Below, piece after piece: positions 6,666 to 13,901 of a stretch of DNA of 14,050 nt. Below the pieces are notes generated by a model. That model made no database searches and was not told the DNA's origin. It saw only the letters and a list, made by a program, of their open reading frames with translations. Position numbers and translations under genes: made by a program. This DNA is from [Eubacterium] saphenum. GTDB taxonomy: Bacteria; Bacillota; Clostridia; Oscillospirales; Ruminococcaceae. The DNA lies in the NCBI GenBank assembly GCA_004555635.1, contig SFHN01000015.1, positions 1 to 14,050 of the forward strand, read 5' to 3'. Each line of letters begins with the position of its first letter. Position 1 is the first letter of the stretch.

Positions 6666-7043
6666 TCAGCGTTCATTTGCCTGCGCAGGGTTATCCTTCG
6701 CCTTTCCGAAAAGCTCACGCAGACCGAATGCTAGCAGGAAAACTGCGTAAAGCTTTCGCAGCAGACCGTTCCCGACAAGCCCCGCGCCAAGCGTACCCAC
6801 CACCGCTCCGATTACTCCGCCGAGAAGATAGCTTTTCACGAGCCTTGCGTTAATCAGCCCCGCCTTGAAGTGCATTATCAGCGCGATGAGCGCTATCGGC
6901 AGGAAAAACAGCACGTTTATCCCCTGCGCTGCGCGCTGCTGCGTATGCTCGAAAAGAGTCAGCCAAACTACTAGGATAAACCCGCCGCCAAGCCCCATTG
7001 ACGCTAGAATTCCCGTAAGGAACCCGACAATCGCCTCCGTCAT
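6666..7043 (-). CDS. TauE/SafE family permease, C-terminal half as a separate gene
   Basis: A 125-residue hydrophobic protein corresponding to the second half of a TauE/SafE (sulfite/organoanion exporter, DUF81) permease. It starts with the repeat motif GFLTGILASMGLGGGFILVV and continues with about three more membrane helices, for example NVLFFLPIALIALIMHF and LLGGVIGAVVGTLGAGLVG. The ATG at 7043 overlaps the TGA of the upstream half gene (ATGA), so translation is coupled. A longer in-frame reading from 7259 only overlaps the upstream gene and is rejected. Full-length members have about 250 residues with two homologous halves; here each half is its own gene, so the working transporter is probably a heterodimer. 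The substrate is unknown. Confidence 0.8.
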   Translation of the reverse strand: MTEAIVGFLTGILASMGLGGGFILVVWLTLFEHTQQRAAQGINVLFFLPIALIALIMHFKAGLINARLVKSYLLGGVIGAVVGTLGAGLVGNGLLRKLYAVFLLAFGLRELFGKAKDNPAQANER

Positions 7044-7381
7044 GAAAACAGCCCCCGCACCGCCGCCGCGACGATAACCGCGCCGAAAAGCCGCTTCAGC
7101 CACCGCGCGTTGATTTTCCGCAGAAAAAGCGCGCCGCAAAGCGCCCCGCCCGCGCCCCACGGAATGTACTTCCATGCGGCGGAGAAGTCGAGATTGCCCG
7201 AGATGCCGTAAACCGCTGCCGTGACAAGGCACAGCGCAAAAATAAGCGCGACCGAGCAAGCGTGCGCCTCGCGCTCGGAGCAGCCGTCCTTTTCAAGCAC
7301 GGGCACGGCGAGCACTCCCCCGCCCGAGCCGAAAAATCCGTTCAGAAAGCCAATCAGCGTACCGCCGAAAAATCGCTTCAA
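7040..7381 (-). CDS. TauE/SafE family permease, N-terminal half as a separate gene
   Basis: A 113-residue membrane protein matching the first half of a TauE/SafE permease: GFLNGFFGSGGGVLAVPVLE, then the conserved HACSVALIFALCLVTA helix and a glycine/alanine-rich helix (PWGAGGALCGALFLRKI). The chosen start is the TTG at 7381 (MKRFFGGTLIGF) because GAGGTGA stands 6 nt before it and the family begins there. An ATG reading from 7501 would add 40 residues with no family match. It overlaps the second half gene by 4 nt. A GGGTAT/ATACCC inverted repeat (7396-7414) lies just upstream of the SD. Confidence 0.78.
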   Translation of the reverse strand: MKRFFGGTLIGFLNGFFGSGGGVLAVPVLEKDGCSEREAHACSVALIFALCLVTAAVYGISGNLDFSAAWKYIPWGAGGALCGALFLRKINARWLKRLFGAVIVAAAVRGLFS

Positions 7382-7395
7382 AATAATCACCTCAA

Positions 7396-7414
7396 GGGTA
7401 TTTTCTGCATACCC
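7396..7414 (-). repeat. Inverted repeat before the first permease half gene
   Basis: GGGTAT and ATACCC flank a 7-nt loop, 15 bp upstream of the TTG start. In the RNA the hairpin would lie immediately 5' of the SD and could affect translation. The 138-nt gap between this gene and the divergent plus-strand gene otherwise shows only weak promoter-like sequences, such as a TTATAA near 7475. Confidence 0.35.
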
Positions 7415-7519
7415 GCCAAAATATTTCAAGGAAATTTCTGCGAAATGTGCGACCGTTTCCATTTTTTTCTGTCTTATAAAGTAAGAAGCGATAAAAGCCA
7501 CATCGAAAGGAAGGTTTTT

Positions 7520-7945
7520 GTGAAGAAAATAAATCTTAATATACTGCCGCTAAATACCCTGATACTTCTTGCACTTACTTTGATTGAACTTATTGTATTG
7601 TTTTTCATTACGCTTGAACTTATTACATTCGCGCCGCTTTTGCTTCTGCCGCTTGCGCCTGTTCTTGTCTGCGAAATTGTCGGTATAATTATCCGAGAAA
7701 AGCTGCACAAGCGCTATGCCGACAACATCACGGTGCTTATCGCGAACGTGATCTGTATTCCTATTCTGACGGTGTTCATTGTCGTCGATATGAACAGCAC
7801 GGGATTTCTTGCGGGCTTGGGCGGATATCTTGCGCTTATGTTCTGGATGCCCGTTTATGGGGTTTCGCTGATTATCAACCTTATCTTCTTCCTTGTTAAG
7901 CGGAAGAAGGCAGAAGCCGCAGCGCAGCCCTCCGCCGAAGAATAA
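7520..7945 (+). CDS. Hypothetical four-helix membrane protein, paralogue A
   Basis: A 141-residue integral membrane protein of unknown function. Four hydrophobic stretches lie near residues 10-31, 35-58, 70-90 and 98-126, followed by a basic then acidic tail (KRKKAEAAAQPSAEE). The start is the GTG at 7520 with AGGAAGG 5 nt upstream; readings from 7262 overlap the divergent permease gene and lack family support. The loop IIREKLHKRYADNI between helices 2 and 3 and the helix MPVYGVSLIINLIFFLVKR recur almost unchanged in the next gene. I do not recognise the family. The two genes are 19 nt apart and end at a shared terminator, so they form one operon. Confidence 0.8.
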   Translation: MKKINLNILPLNTLILLALTLIELIVLFFITLELITFAPLLLLPLAPVLVCEIVGIIIREKLHKRYADNITVLIANVICIPILTVFIVVDMNSTGFLAGLGGYLALMFWMPVYGVSLIINLIFFLVKRKKAEAAAQPSAEE

Positions 7946-7964
7946 TACACGAAAGGACAGTTTT

Positions 7965-8402
7965 ATGAAAAAGATAAGATTTCTCCCGCTTAACTCGCTG
8001 ATAATAATTACGATTGTTATGCTGGGTGCGCTGTTTCTGTTTTTGTTCGAGAGTGAATGCAAGGATTTCGAGTTATTCGGGGCAGCGCTGCTGATTCTCG
8101 CATCGCTTGCGCCCGTTCTTATTGCGGAAATCATCGGCGTCATAATCCGCGAAAAAAAGCACAAGCTCTACGCCGACAACATCGCAGTGCTTATCGTTGT
8201 CTTGATTTGCGCGGCACTGCTTGGGGTCATTGTTGTTTTTGACATGACTTCAACCGGTACTTGGGCAGGTCTTGTGGGTATGCTAATACTTATTTACTGG
8301 ATGCCTGTTTATGCAGCTTCGCTGATAATCAACCTTATCTTCTTCCTCATCAAACGAAGCAAGGCTAAGAAAGAAGCCTCTTTCGGAGCGCAGGCAGAAT
8401 AA
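7965..8402 (+). CDS. Hypothetical four-helix membrane protein, paralogue B
   Basis: A 145-residue membrane protein, clearly homologous to the gene before it along its whole length. Shared blocks are LPLNSLI, LAPVLIAEIIGVIIREKKHK, YADNIAVLI, VVFDMTSTG and MPVYAASLIINLIFFLIKR. The start ATG at 7965 has AAAGGA about 8 nt upstream. Helix 1 and the first loop have diverged most (it has an acidic ESECKDFE loop), while the IIREKxHKxYADNI loop is kept, so this loop is probably the functional or partner-binding part. No catalytic motif or signal peptide is visible. Function unknown. Confidence 0.82.
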   Translation: MKKIRFLPLNSLIIITIVMLGALFLFLFESECKDFELFGAALLILASLAPVLIAEIIGVIIREKKHKLYADNIAVLIVVLICAALLGVIVVFDMTSTGTWAGLVGMLILIYWMPVYAASLIINLIFFLIKRSKAKKEASFGAQAE

Positions 8403-8427
8403 ACGGCTCCCGCCTGCCAAAAATCAA

Positions 8428-8460
8428 CCCCATCGACGCTCGCCGATGGGGTTTTGCTGT
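8428..8460. terminator. Shared Rho-independent terminator between paralogue B and carB
   Basis: CCCCATCG and CGATGGGG form a perfect 8-bp stem around an 8-nt loop. On the plus strand it is followed by TTTTGCTGTTT. On the minus strand it is followed by TTGATTTTT. It therefore fits both converging transcription units, the membrane-protein pair and carB. Confidence 0.85.
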
Positions 8461-11400
8461 TTACTTAATTTCCGCGTGGAAAGCCTGAAGCGACTTTACG
8501 CCGAGGTGCGTGTTGTTCTTGATTGCCGCGATACCCTCCGCGCTTGCCTTTGCCGCCGCCATTGTCGTGATGTAGGAAATACGGTGCTTTATTGCAGCCT
8601 TTCTGATGTAGCTGTCGTCGGTGACTGCGTTCTTGCCCGCGGGAGTGTTGATGATAAGCTGAATTTCGCCGTTCGCAATCTTGTCGGCGATGTTCGGTCT
8701 GCCCTCGTAAAGCTTAAGCACCTTCTCCGCCTTGACGCCCGCCTCGGTTATCATATCAAAACTCTTGCCGGTTGCGATGATGTTAAAGCCAAGCTTCTCA
8801 AACGCCTTTGCAATCTCAACAAGCTCGGGCTTGTCGCGGTCGCAAACGGACAGCAGAACCGTGCCCTCAAGCGGAAGCTTTGTCTGTGTTGCCTCCTGCG
8901 CCTTGTAATACGCCTCGCCGAAGCTCTCCGAAAGTCCGAGAACCTCGCCCGTAGAGCGCATTTCGGGGCCGAGTATCGGGTCAACCTCCTGGAACATATT
9001 GAACGGGAACACCGCTTCCTTTACGCCGTAGTGCTTTATCTCACGGTCGTGCAGTTCGGGCACGGGGGAAGTTTTTCCTGTGAGCTTTGCGGTCATTATC
9101 TCGGTAGCAAGCTTAACCATATTTATGCTGCAAACCTTTGACACAAGCGGAACCGTGCGGGAAGCTCTCGGGTTAGCCTCGAGAACGTAAACCGTATCGC
9201 CTTCGATTGCGTACTGCATATTCATTAAGCCGACAACGCCCATTTCAACGGCAATTTTGCGAGTGTATTCCTTGATGGTTTCGATGTGCTTCGCGGAAAT
9301 GTTCTTTGCAGGGAGAATGCAGGCGGAGTCGCCGCTGTGAATGCCCGCAAGCTCGATATGCTCCATAACCGCGGGAACAAAGCAGTTTACGCCGTCGGAA
9401 ATCGCGTCAGCCTCGCACTCGGTCGCGTGGTTAAGGAAGCGGTCGATGAGTATCGGACGGTCGGGAGTAACGCCGACAGCAGCACTCATATAAACGCGCA
9501 TCATATCGTCGTCGTGAACAACCTCCATACCGCGTCCGCCGAGTACATACGACGGGCGAACCATTACGGGATAGCCGATGCGGTTCGCGATTTCAAGCGC
9601 GTCGTCAACCGTAACTGCCATACCGCTCTCGGGCATCGGGATTCCGAGCCTGTCCATCATAGCGCGGAAGTGGTCGCGGTCCTCCGCAAGGTCGATTGTT
9701 TCGGGAGTTGTGCCGAGAATGTTTACGCCGTTCTTCTTAAGCGCAGCCGCAAGGTTAAGCGGTGTCTGACCGCCGAACTGCGCGATAACGCCAACGGGCT
9801 TTTCCTTGTCGTGGATAGCGAGAACGTCCTCGAGAGTAAGCGGCTCAAAGTACAGCTTGTCCGAGGTGTCGTAGTCGGTGGAAACCGTTTCGGGGTTGCA
9901 GTTTACGATAATGGACTCGAAACCGAGCTTCTTTAGCGCAAGCGCCGCGTGAACGCAGCAGTAGTCGAACTCAATGCCCTGACCGATACGGTTCGGACCG
10001 CCTCCGAGAATCATAATCTTCGGTCTGTCAGTGTTTACGGGGCTCTTATCCTCGTCGAGATTATAGGTGGAGTAGTAGTATGCCGCGTTTTCGGTGCCGC
10101 TGACGTGAACGCCCTCCCACGCCTCTGTTATGCCGTATTCAAGGCGCTTTGCGCGGATATCGTCCTCGGGAACCTCAAGAAGCATTGACAGATAGCGGTC
10201 GGAGAAACCGTCGCGCTTTGCCTTTTTCAGGACGTCCTTTGCAGGAACGGCACCCTTTGCCGCAGAAAGCGCGTTTTCTTCCTCGATAAGCTCAACCATC
10301 TGCTGTAAGAACCAGTGCTTAATCTTCGTGAGGTTGTAGATTTCGTCAACGGTTGCGCCTTTTCTGAGCGCTTCGTATATGATGAACTGGCGCTCGCTGG
10401 AGGGAGCTGTAAGCATACCGAGCAGCTCTTCTTTTGACAGGCTGTTGAAGTTCTTCGCATAGCCAAGACCATAGCGCCCCGTTTCAAGCGAGCGGATTGC
10501 CTTTTGGAAAGCCTCCTTGTAGGTCTTGCCGATGGACATTACCTCGCCGACAGCACGCATCTGCGTGCCGAGCTTGTCCTGCGCTCCCTTGAACTTCTCG
10601 AACGCCCAGCGCGCGAACTTGATAACAACATAGTCGCCGTCGGGAACGTACTTGTCAAGCGTGCCGTACTTTCCGCAGGGGATTTCGTCAAGCGTAAGAC
10701 CGCAGGCGAGCATAGCCGAAACCAGCGCAATCGGGAAGCCCGTTGCCTTTGAAGCAAGCGCAGAGGAGCGCGAAGTTCTCGGGTTGATTTCAATAACGAC
10801 AATTCTGCCGGACACGGGGTCGTGTGCAAACTGGCAATTGCAGCCGCCTATAACCTCGATTGCCTTTACTATGCTGTAAGAATACTCCTGAAGCTTCTTC
10901 TGAACGTCCTCGGAAATCGTAAGCATGGGCGCAGAGCAGAAGCTGTCGCCCGTGTGAACGCCGATAGGGTCGATGTTCTCGATAAAGCAAACGGTGATTA
11001 CATTGTTTTTTGCGTCGCGGACAACCTCAAGCTCAAGCTCCTCCCAGCCTGCGATAGATTCCTCAACGAGAACCTGTCCGACAAGCGAAGCCTGAAGTCC
11101 GCGCGCACAGACGGTTTTCAGCTCGTCAACGTTGTATACAAGACCGCCGCCTGCGCCGCCCATTGTGTATGCGGGACGGAGAACAACGGGATAGCGCAGC
11201 TTTTCTGCGATGGCAAGAGCTTCTTCAACGGTATATGCGACCTCGCTGCGGGGCATTTCTATACCGAGCTTTTCCATTGTATGCTTGAACTCGATTCTGT
11301 CCTCGCCGCGCTCGATAGCGTCAACCTGCACGCCGATAACCTTAACGCCGTACTTTTCGAGGACGCCCGCTTCGGAAAGCTCGGAGCAGAGGTTAAGACC

Positions 11401-11682
11401 ACTCTGACCGCCGAGGTTAGGGAGCAGCGCGTCGGGGCGCTCCTTCTCGATAATCTGCGTAAGTCTTTCGACATTAAGCGGCTCTATATAGGTGATGTCT
11501 GCGACATCGGGGTCTGTCATAATGGTAGCGGGGTTTGAGTTTACGAGGACAATCTCGTAGCCGAGGCTGCGCAGCGCCTTGCACGCCTGCGTGCCGGAAT
11601 AATCGAACTCGCACGCCTGTCCTATGATGATAGGTCCCGAGCCGATAATCAAAATCTTGTTGATGTCTGTTTTCTTTGGCAT
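8461..11682 (-). CDS. carB: Carbamoyl-phosphate synthase large subunit
   Basis: This 1073-residue protein makes carbamoyl phosphate from bicarbonate, two ATP and ammonia supplied by the CarA glutaminase, for pyrimidine and arginine synthesis. The two homologous ATP-grasp halves are seen from their matching N-terminal motifs: GSGPIIIGQACEFDYSGTQA near residue 13 and GGGPNRIGQGIEFDY near 560. Each is followed by the R-P-S/A-Y-x-L/M-G-G-x-G motif (RPAYTMGGAGGG; RPSYVLGGRGME). The C-terminal MGS-like allosteric domain begins near 935 (LLSVCDRDKPELVEIAKAFE). The length equals that of E. coli CarB, with no sign of damage. The ATG at 11682 has AAGGGAG 7 nt upstream and its own promoter. No carA gene is adjacent: upstream lie phage remnants, downstream convergent genes. 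Confidence 0.98.
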   Translation of the reverse strand: MPKKTDINKILIIGSGPIIIGQACEFDYSGTQACKALRSLGYEIVLVNSNPATIMTDPDVADITYIEPLNVERLTQIIEKERPDALLPNLGGQSGLNLCSELSEAGVLEKYGVKVIGVQVDAIERGEDRIEFKHTMEKLGIEMPRSEVAYTVEEALAIAEKLRYPVVLRPAYTMGGAGGGLVYNVDELKTVCARGLQASLVGQVLVEESIAGWEELELEVVRDAKNNVITVCFIENIDPIGVHTGDSFCSAPMLTISEDVQKKLQEYSYSIVKAIEVIGGCNCQFAHDPVSGRIVVIEINPRTSRSSALASKATGFPIALVSAMLACGLTLDEIPCGKYGTLDKYVPDGDYVVIKFARWAFEKFKGAQDKLGTQMRAVGEVMSIGKTYKEAFQKAIRSLETGRYGLGYAKNFNSLSKEELLGMLTAPSSERQFIIYEALRKGATVDEIYNLTKIKHWFLQQMVELIEEENALSAAKGAVPAKDVLKKAKRDGFSDRYLSMLLEVPEDDIRAKRLEYGITEAWEGVHVSGTENAAYYYSTYNLDEDKSPVNTDRPKIMILGGGPNRIGQGIEFDYCCVHAALALKKLGFESIIVNCNPETVSTDYDTSDKLYFEPLTLEDVLAIHDKEKPVGVIAQFGGQTPLNLAAALKKNGVNILGTTPETIDLAEDRDHFRAMMDRLGIPMPESGMAVTVDDALEIANRIGYPVMVRPSYVLGGRGMEVVHDDDMMRVYMSAAVGVTPDRPILIDRFLNHATECEADAISDGVNCFVPAVMEHIELAGIHSGDSACILPAKNISAKHIETIKEYTRKIAVEMGVVGLMNMQYAIEGDTVYVLEANPRASRTVPLVSKVCSINMVKLATEIMTAKLTGKTSPVPELHDREIKHYGVKEAVFPFNMFQEVDPILGPEMRSTGEVLGLSESFGEAYYKAQEATQTKLPLEGTVLLSVCDRDKPELVEIAKAFEKLGFNIIATGKSFDMITEAGVKAEKVLKLYEGRPNIADKIANGEIQLIINTPAGKNAVTDDSYIRKAAIKHRISYITTMAAAKASAEGIAAIKNNTHLGVKSLQAFHAEIK

Positions 11683-11722
11683 AATTTACTCCCTTACCCA
11701 TACAATGGCTGTACGTTATTAT

Positions 11723-11735
11723 TTTGTGGCACAAA
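11723..11735 (-). promoter_or_regulatory. Palindrome at the carB transcription start
   Basis: TTTGTGGCACAAA has perfect 6-bp arms around one base. It lies just downstream of the predicted carB transcription start (near 11741), a usual place for a repressor site. The leader is too short (about 58 nt) for a PyrR attenuator. The binding protein is unknown. Confidence 0.3.
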
Positions 11736-11747
11736 GCCCTAACTTAT

Positions 11748-11776
11748 ATAATAGCATAAAGGGGCAAAAAATGCAA
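11748..11776 (-). promoter_or_regulatory. carB promoter
   Basis: The minus strand reads TTGCAT (11771-11776), 17 bp, then TATTAT (11748-11753), a good sigma-A promoter. Transcription would begin near 11741. It shows that carB is transcribed independently of the phage remnant. Confidence 0.65.
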
Positions 11777-12013
11777 TATGCGAAAGAAAATTTTTGCAAA
11801 AAGTACAGTGCTTTTTTTGAGTGTCGAGTTATCCGGCTGACACGCAGCGAAAACAAACGACGGCTGAACGGATAACCCGCGCAGCCGCCGAAAACTATTC
11901 AGATATCAGACGCGACAGCTTCGTGCCTGTGTTATGCGATAAGCCGCCTGCTTTGCACCTTTTGCGCGCCCTGTATGTAAATCCCGCCCGCCCTCGCCAT
12001 AATACCCGCGCGG
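11777..12013. other. Intergenic stretch between the carB promoter and the phage remnant
   Basis: No convincing gene is present. It holds an AT-rich part next to the carB promoter and an inverted repeat (GTTATCCG at 11828-11835, CGGATAAC at 11869-11876, 33 bp apart). The repeat overlaps a direct repeat of CGGCTGA at 11834-11840 and 11861-11867. A 22-codon open frame (11932-12000, minus) has no SD and no recognisable similarity. Decayed phage sequence or an old attachment region is possible but not shown. Confidence 0.4.
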
Positions 12014-12355
12014 TTACTTGCGCGCAAAAATGCTGCGGATAAGCGCAAAGCCGTCGTCCTTGCCGCCGCCCGCCGCAGAGAACTGCGGAAGCGTGTGCTG
12101 AACCGCTCTGAGGTGCGGATAGCCGTTAATGACCTCCTCCGCCGCCGCAGCAGGCTCAACCCCCGCCGCACAAAGTCCCTTTGCAAGCTTCGCCGCCTCG
12201 GAAAGCTTCTCCTTAGCCGTGCCCGCCATAAGCAGCGCAAGCCTGATGTTCGCCTCAAGAAGCGCAGCGCGAAGCTCCTCGCATTCGTCGCTGGCTTCCT
12301 CCTGCTCCTGCACAGGAAGCTCCTCCACAGCACCGTTTAACGTGATTTCCTCCAT
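12014..12355 (-). CDS. Small phage-remnant protein, position of a scaffold or head-accessory gene
   Basis: A 113-residue protein. It begins with a very acidic segment (EELPVQEQEEASDECEELR), passes into an alanine/leucine-rich amphipathic helical part (NIRLALLMAGTAKEKLSEAAK, about residues 36-57) and ends with a basic helix (FALIRSIFARK). There are no membrane segments and no catalytic motif. The ATG at 12355 follows AAGGAGGG, 12 nt after the restored portal stop codon, so it is in the same operon. In A118/SPP1-type head modules a gene in this position often encodes a scaffold or minor head protein, and the acidic/helical make-up would suit that, but I cannot name a family. It may now have no function, since no capsid gene follows. 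Confidence 0.65.
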   Translation of the reverse strand: MEEITLNGAVEELPVQEQEEASDECEELRAALLEANIRLALLMAGTAKEKLSEAAKLAKGLCAAGVEPAAAAEEVINGYPHLRAVQHTLPQFSAAGGGKDDGFALIRSIFARK

Positions 12356-12367
12356 TGTTTTCCCTCC

Positions 12368-13710
12368 TTATGCCATTTCTTCGTCCGAAAGCGCCTTTGC
12401 CTGTTCAAGCGAAATGCCGTAAATCTGCGACAGAGCGCGCTCCTTGCCGATAAGTCCCGCGGTGTAAAGCTTAATTTCCCTGTCGGTGCGTGTTCCCTCG
12501 TCCTCGCTTACGCCGTCGGCAAATGCACCTCGGCGGACTCGGAAGCCTGCTCGGAAAGCAGCCCCGCCATCTTCGCCAGCATACATATGCTCTCCGCAAG
12601 CTGCGACAGCCCGTCCGCAATAAGGCGGCGGTAAAGGCTCTGCGTGCGGTAGGTGCGGCTGTTTCGGCTTACAACCTCCGCGGCAGTTTTCAGCGTACCG
12701 TCGGAGAAGCAAATCGCGCCCTCTGACAGCCCCGCCTGCATACACAGCAAATCCAGCAGCGCGGAGATTGCCTCGGTGTGCTCCTCAACGCGCAGGGTCT
12801 GCGTGTTATCGACTATGTTCAGTTCCTCGGTGTCCGTTGTGGACAGCGCCTGAAATACCTCGTCGTTTGCGTCAAAATACTTCTTAATCTCGCCGTTTTC
12901 ATCATACTCGCCGCGAACCGCGTAGTACGGTACGATTATTCGCTTCTTGCCGAGGACAAACTCCCTGTTAAGGCTGTCGAAAACGATGTCGAGTGCCTTC
13001 AGCGTGTCCTCCGCGCCCGCGAAAACCGAGCTTCCCAGCACGGGGCATTTTCCTCTGCCGCCCGCCGCGCGGAAGTATACGAACAGCGGGCGTTTCGCGC
13101 CGCTTAAAACGCTCTTTTCCGCAAGATTGTCAAACGCGTCGGACAGCTTTGCAGCCCTTCCGTCGTCGGTGAAAAGCTTGTTTTCTATGACAAGCCCCTC
13201 CGCCGAAAGCTCCTGAGTTTCCGCGAGGAAAAAGCTCTTTCCGTTTCGGAAAACGCGCGAGCCGAAAGCCCCGCCGTATATTCCTCTGCTGTCCCAGGCT
13301 GTTGGTGCAAAGCAGTCTGCGGTCACAAAGTCGAGCTTTATCCCGCCGTCCCAGTAGACCTTGATAACTCCGCCTCCGAGCGCAAACACCTTCTCCAGAA
13401 AATCGGGGAAGCGCTGGTCAAAGCTGTTTTCGCGAAGCACCCTCTGAAGCAGGCTCTGCGTTTCGCCGTCGGCGCTTATTAGAGTTGTTCCCTCTGAAAA
13501 GCACAGCCGCGCAAGCTCAGAGCACACCGCCCTTGCCGCATTCAGCGCCGCAACGCGACGCGTGCCGCCGTTCAGTCCGCCGCGCTTTGCATAGCGCCAG
13601 TCGCCGCCTCCGTTGTAGATTTCCGCCCACCTTGCAATATCCGCGGAATACAGCTCATAAGCTGCCGCGCTGTCGCCCGTCTTTCCGAAAAGTAAATTTC
13701 TGAGTGTCAA
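12368..13710 (-). pseudogene. Phage portal protein (A118/SPP1 gp6 type), frameshifted
   Basis: Portal proteins form the ring through which phage DNA enters and leaves the head. The first 400 codons give a portal-like protein from the TTG start at 13710 (AGGAGG 9 nt upstream), with the typical block QAGLSEGAICFSDG and TLKTAAEVVSRNSRTYRT near residues 325-357. The frame then ends early at 12508 after AEVHLPTA. In the next frame the expected portal C-terminus continues as FADGVSEDEGTRTDREIK and on through LYTAGLIG to a TAA at 12368. Adding one A to the AAA run at 12521-12523 (plus strand) restores a single frame of 447 residues reading EVHFADGVSE. So one base was lost, or there is a sequencing error. 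No slippery heptamer is seen. No terminase or capsid gene lies next to it. Confidence 0.82.
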
Positions 13711-13731
13711 ACGGTCTTTCCTCCTTTCATT

Positions 13732-13754
13732 GTTCTGCGGTTTTCCCGCTGAAC
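13732..13754. repeat. Inverted repeat upstream of the portal gene
   Basis: GTTCTGCGG and CCGCTGAAC pair around a TTTTC loop with one T-T mismatch. It lies about 22 bp upstream of the portal start, between its candidate promoter and SD, so it would be in the leader RNA. It has no T-run and is not a clear terminator. Confidence 0.35.
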
Positions 13755-13778
13755 TAATACTACCCCCGAAAAAACTGC

Positions 13779-13807
13779 ATTTTACTGCAAAGGTGAATTT
13801 TCCTCAA
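13779..13807 (-). promoter_or_regulatory. Candidate promoter of the portal remnant
   Basis: The minus strand reads TTGAGG (13802-13807), 17 bp, then TAAAAT (13779-13784). The -35 is moderate and the -10 good. If used, the remnant is transcribed on its own rather than from a distant phage promoter. Confidence 0.4.
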
Positions 13808-13837
13808 AAATTTCCGCCATAGAGGACGGTCAGTAGA

Positions 13838-13866
13838 TTGACTTTATTTTGCTTTGATGTTATAAT
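13838..13866 (+). promoter_or_regulatory. Promoter of the right-edge gene
   Basis: TTGACT (13838-13843) and TATAAT (13861-13866) are exactly 17 bp apart, nearly a perfect sigma-A promoter. The start of transcription would be about 28 bp upstream of the ATG at 13902. Confidence 0.8.
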
Positions 13867-13901
13867 GAACTCATTGACATATCGGAAAAGGAGTAAGAGA
13901 C

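Noticed and set aside
7044..7259. Longer start for the second TauE/SafE half gene
   Set aside because: It overlaps the first half gene out of frame. The ATGA junction at 7040-7043 and the family motif fix the start.
11932..12000. 22-codon open frame downstream of the small phage protein
   Set aside because: No SD, no recognisable similarity, and too short to tell from chance.
12508..12530. Programmed -1 frameshift in the portal gene
   Set aside because: The site reads GTG CAT TTG, with no X-XXY-YYZ heptamer. A lost base in the homopolymer explains it better.
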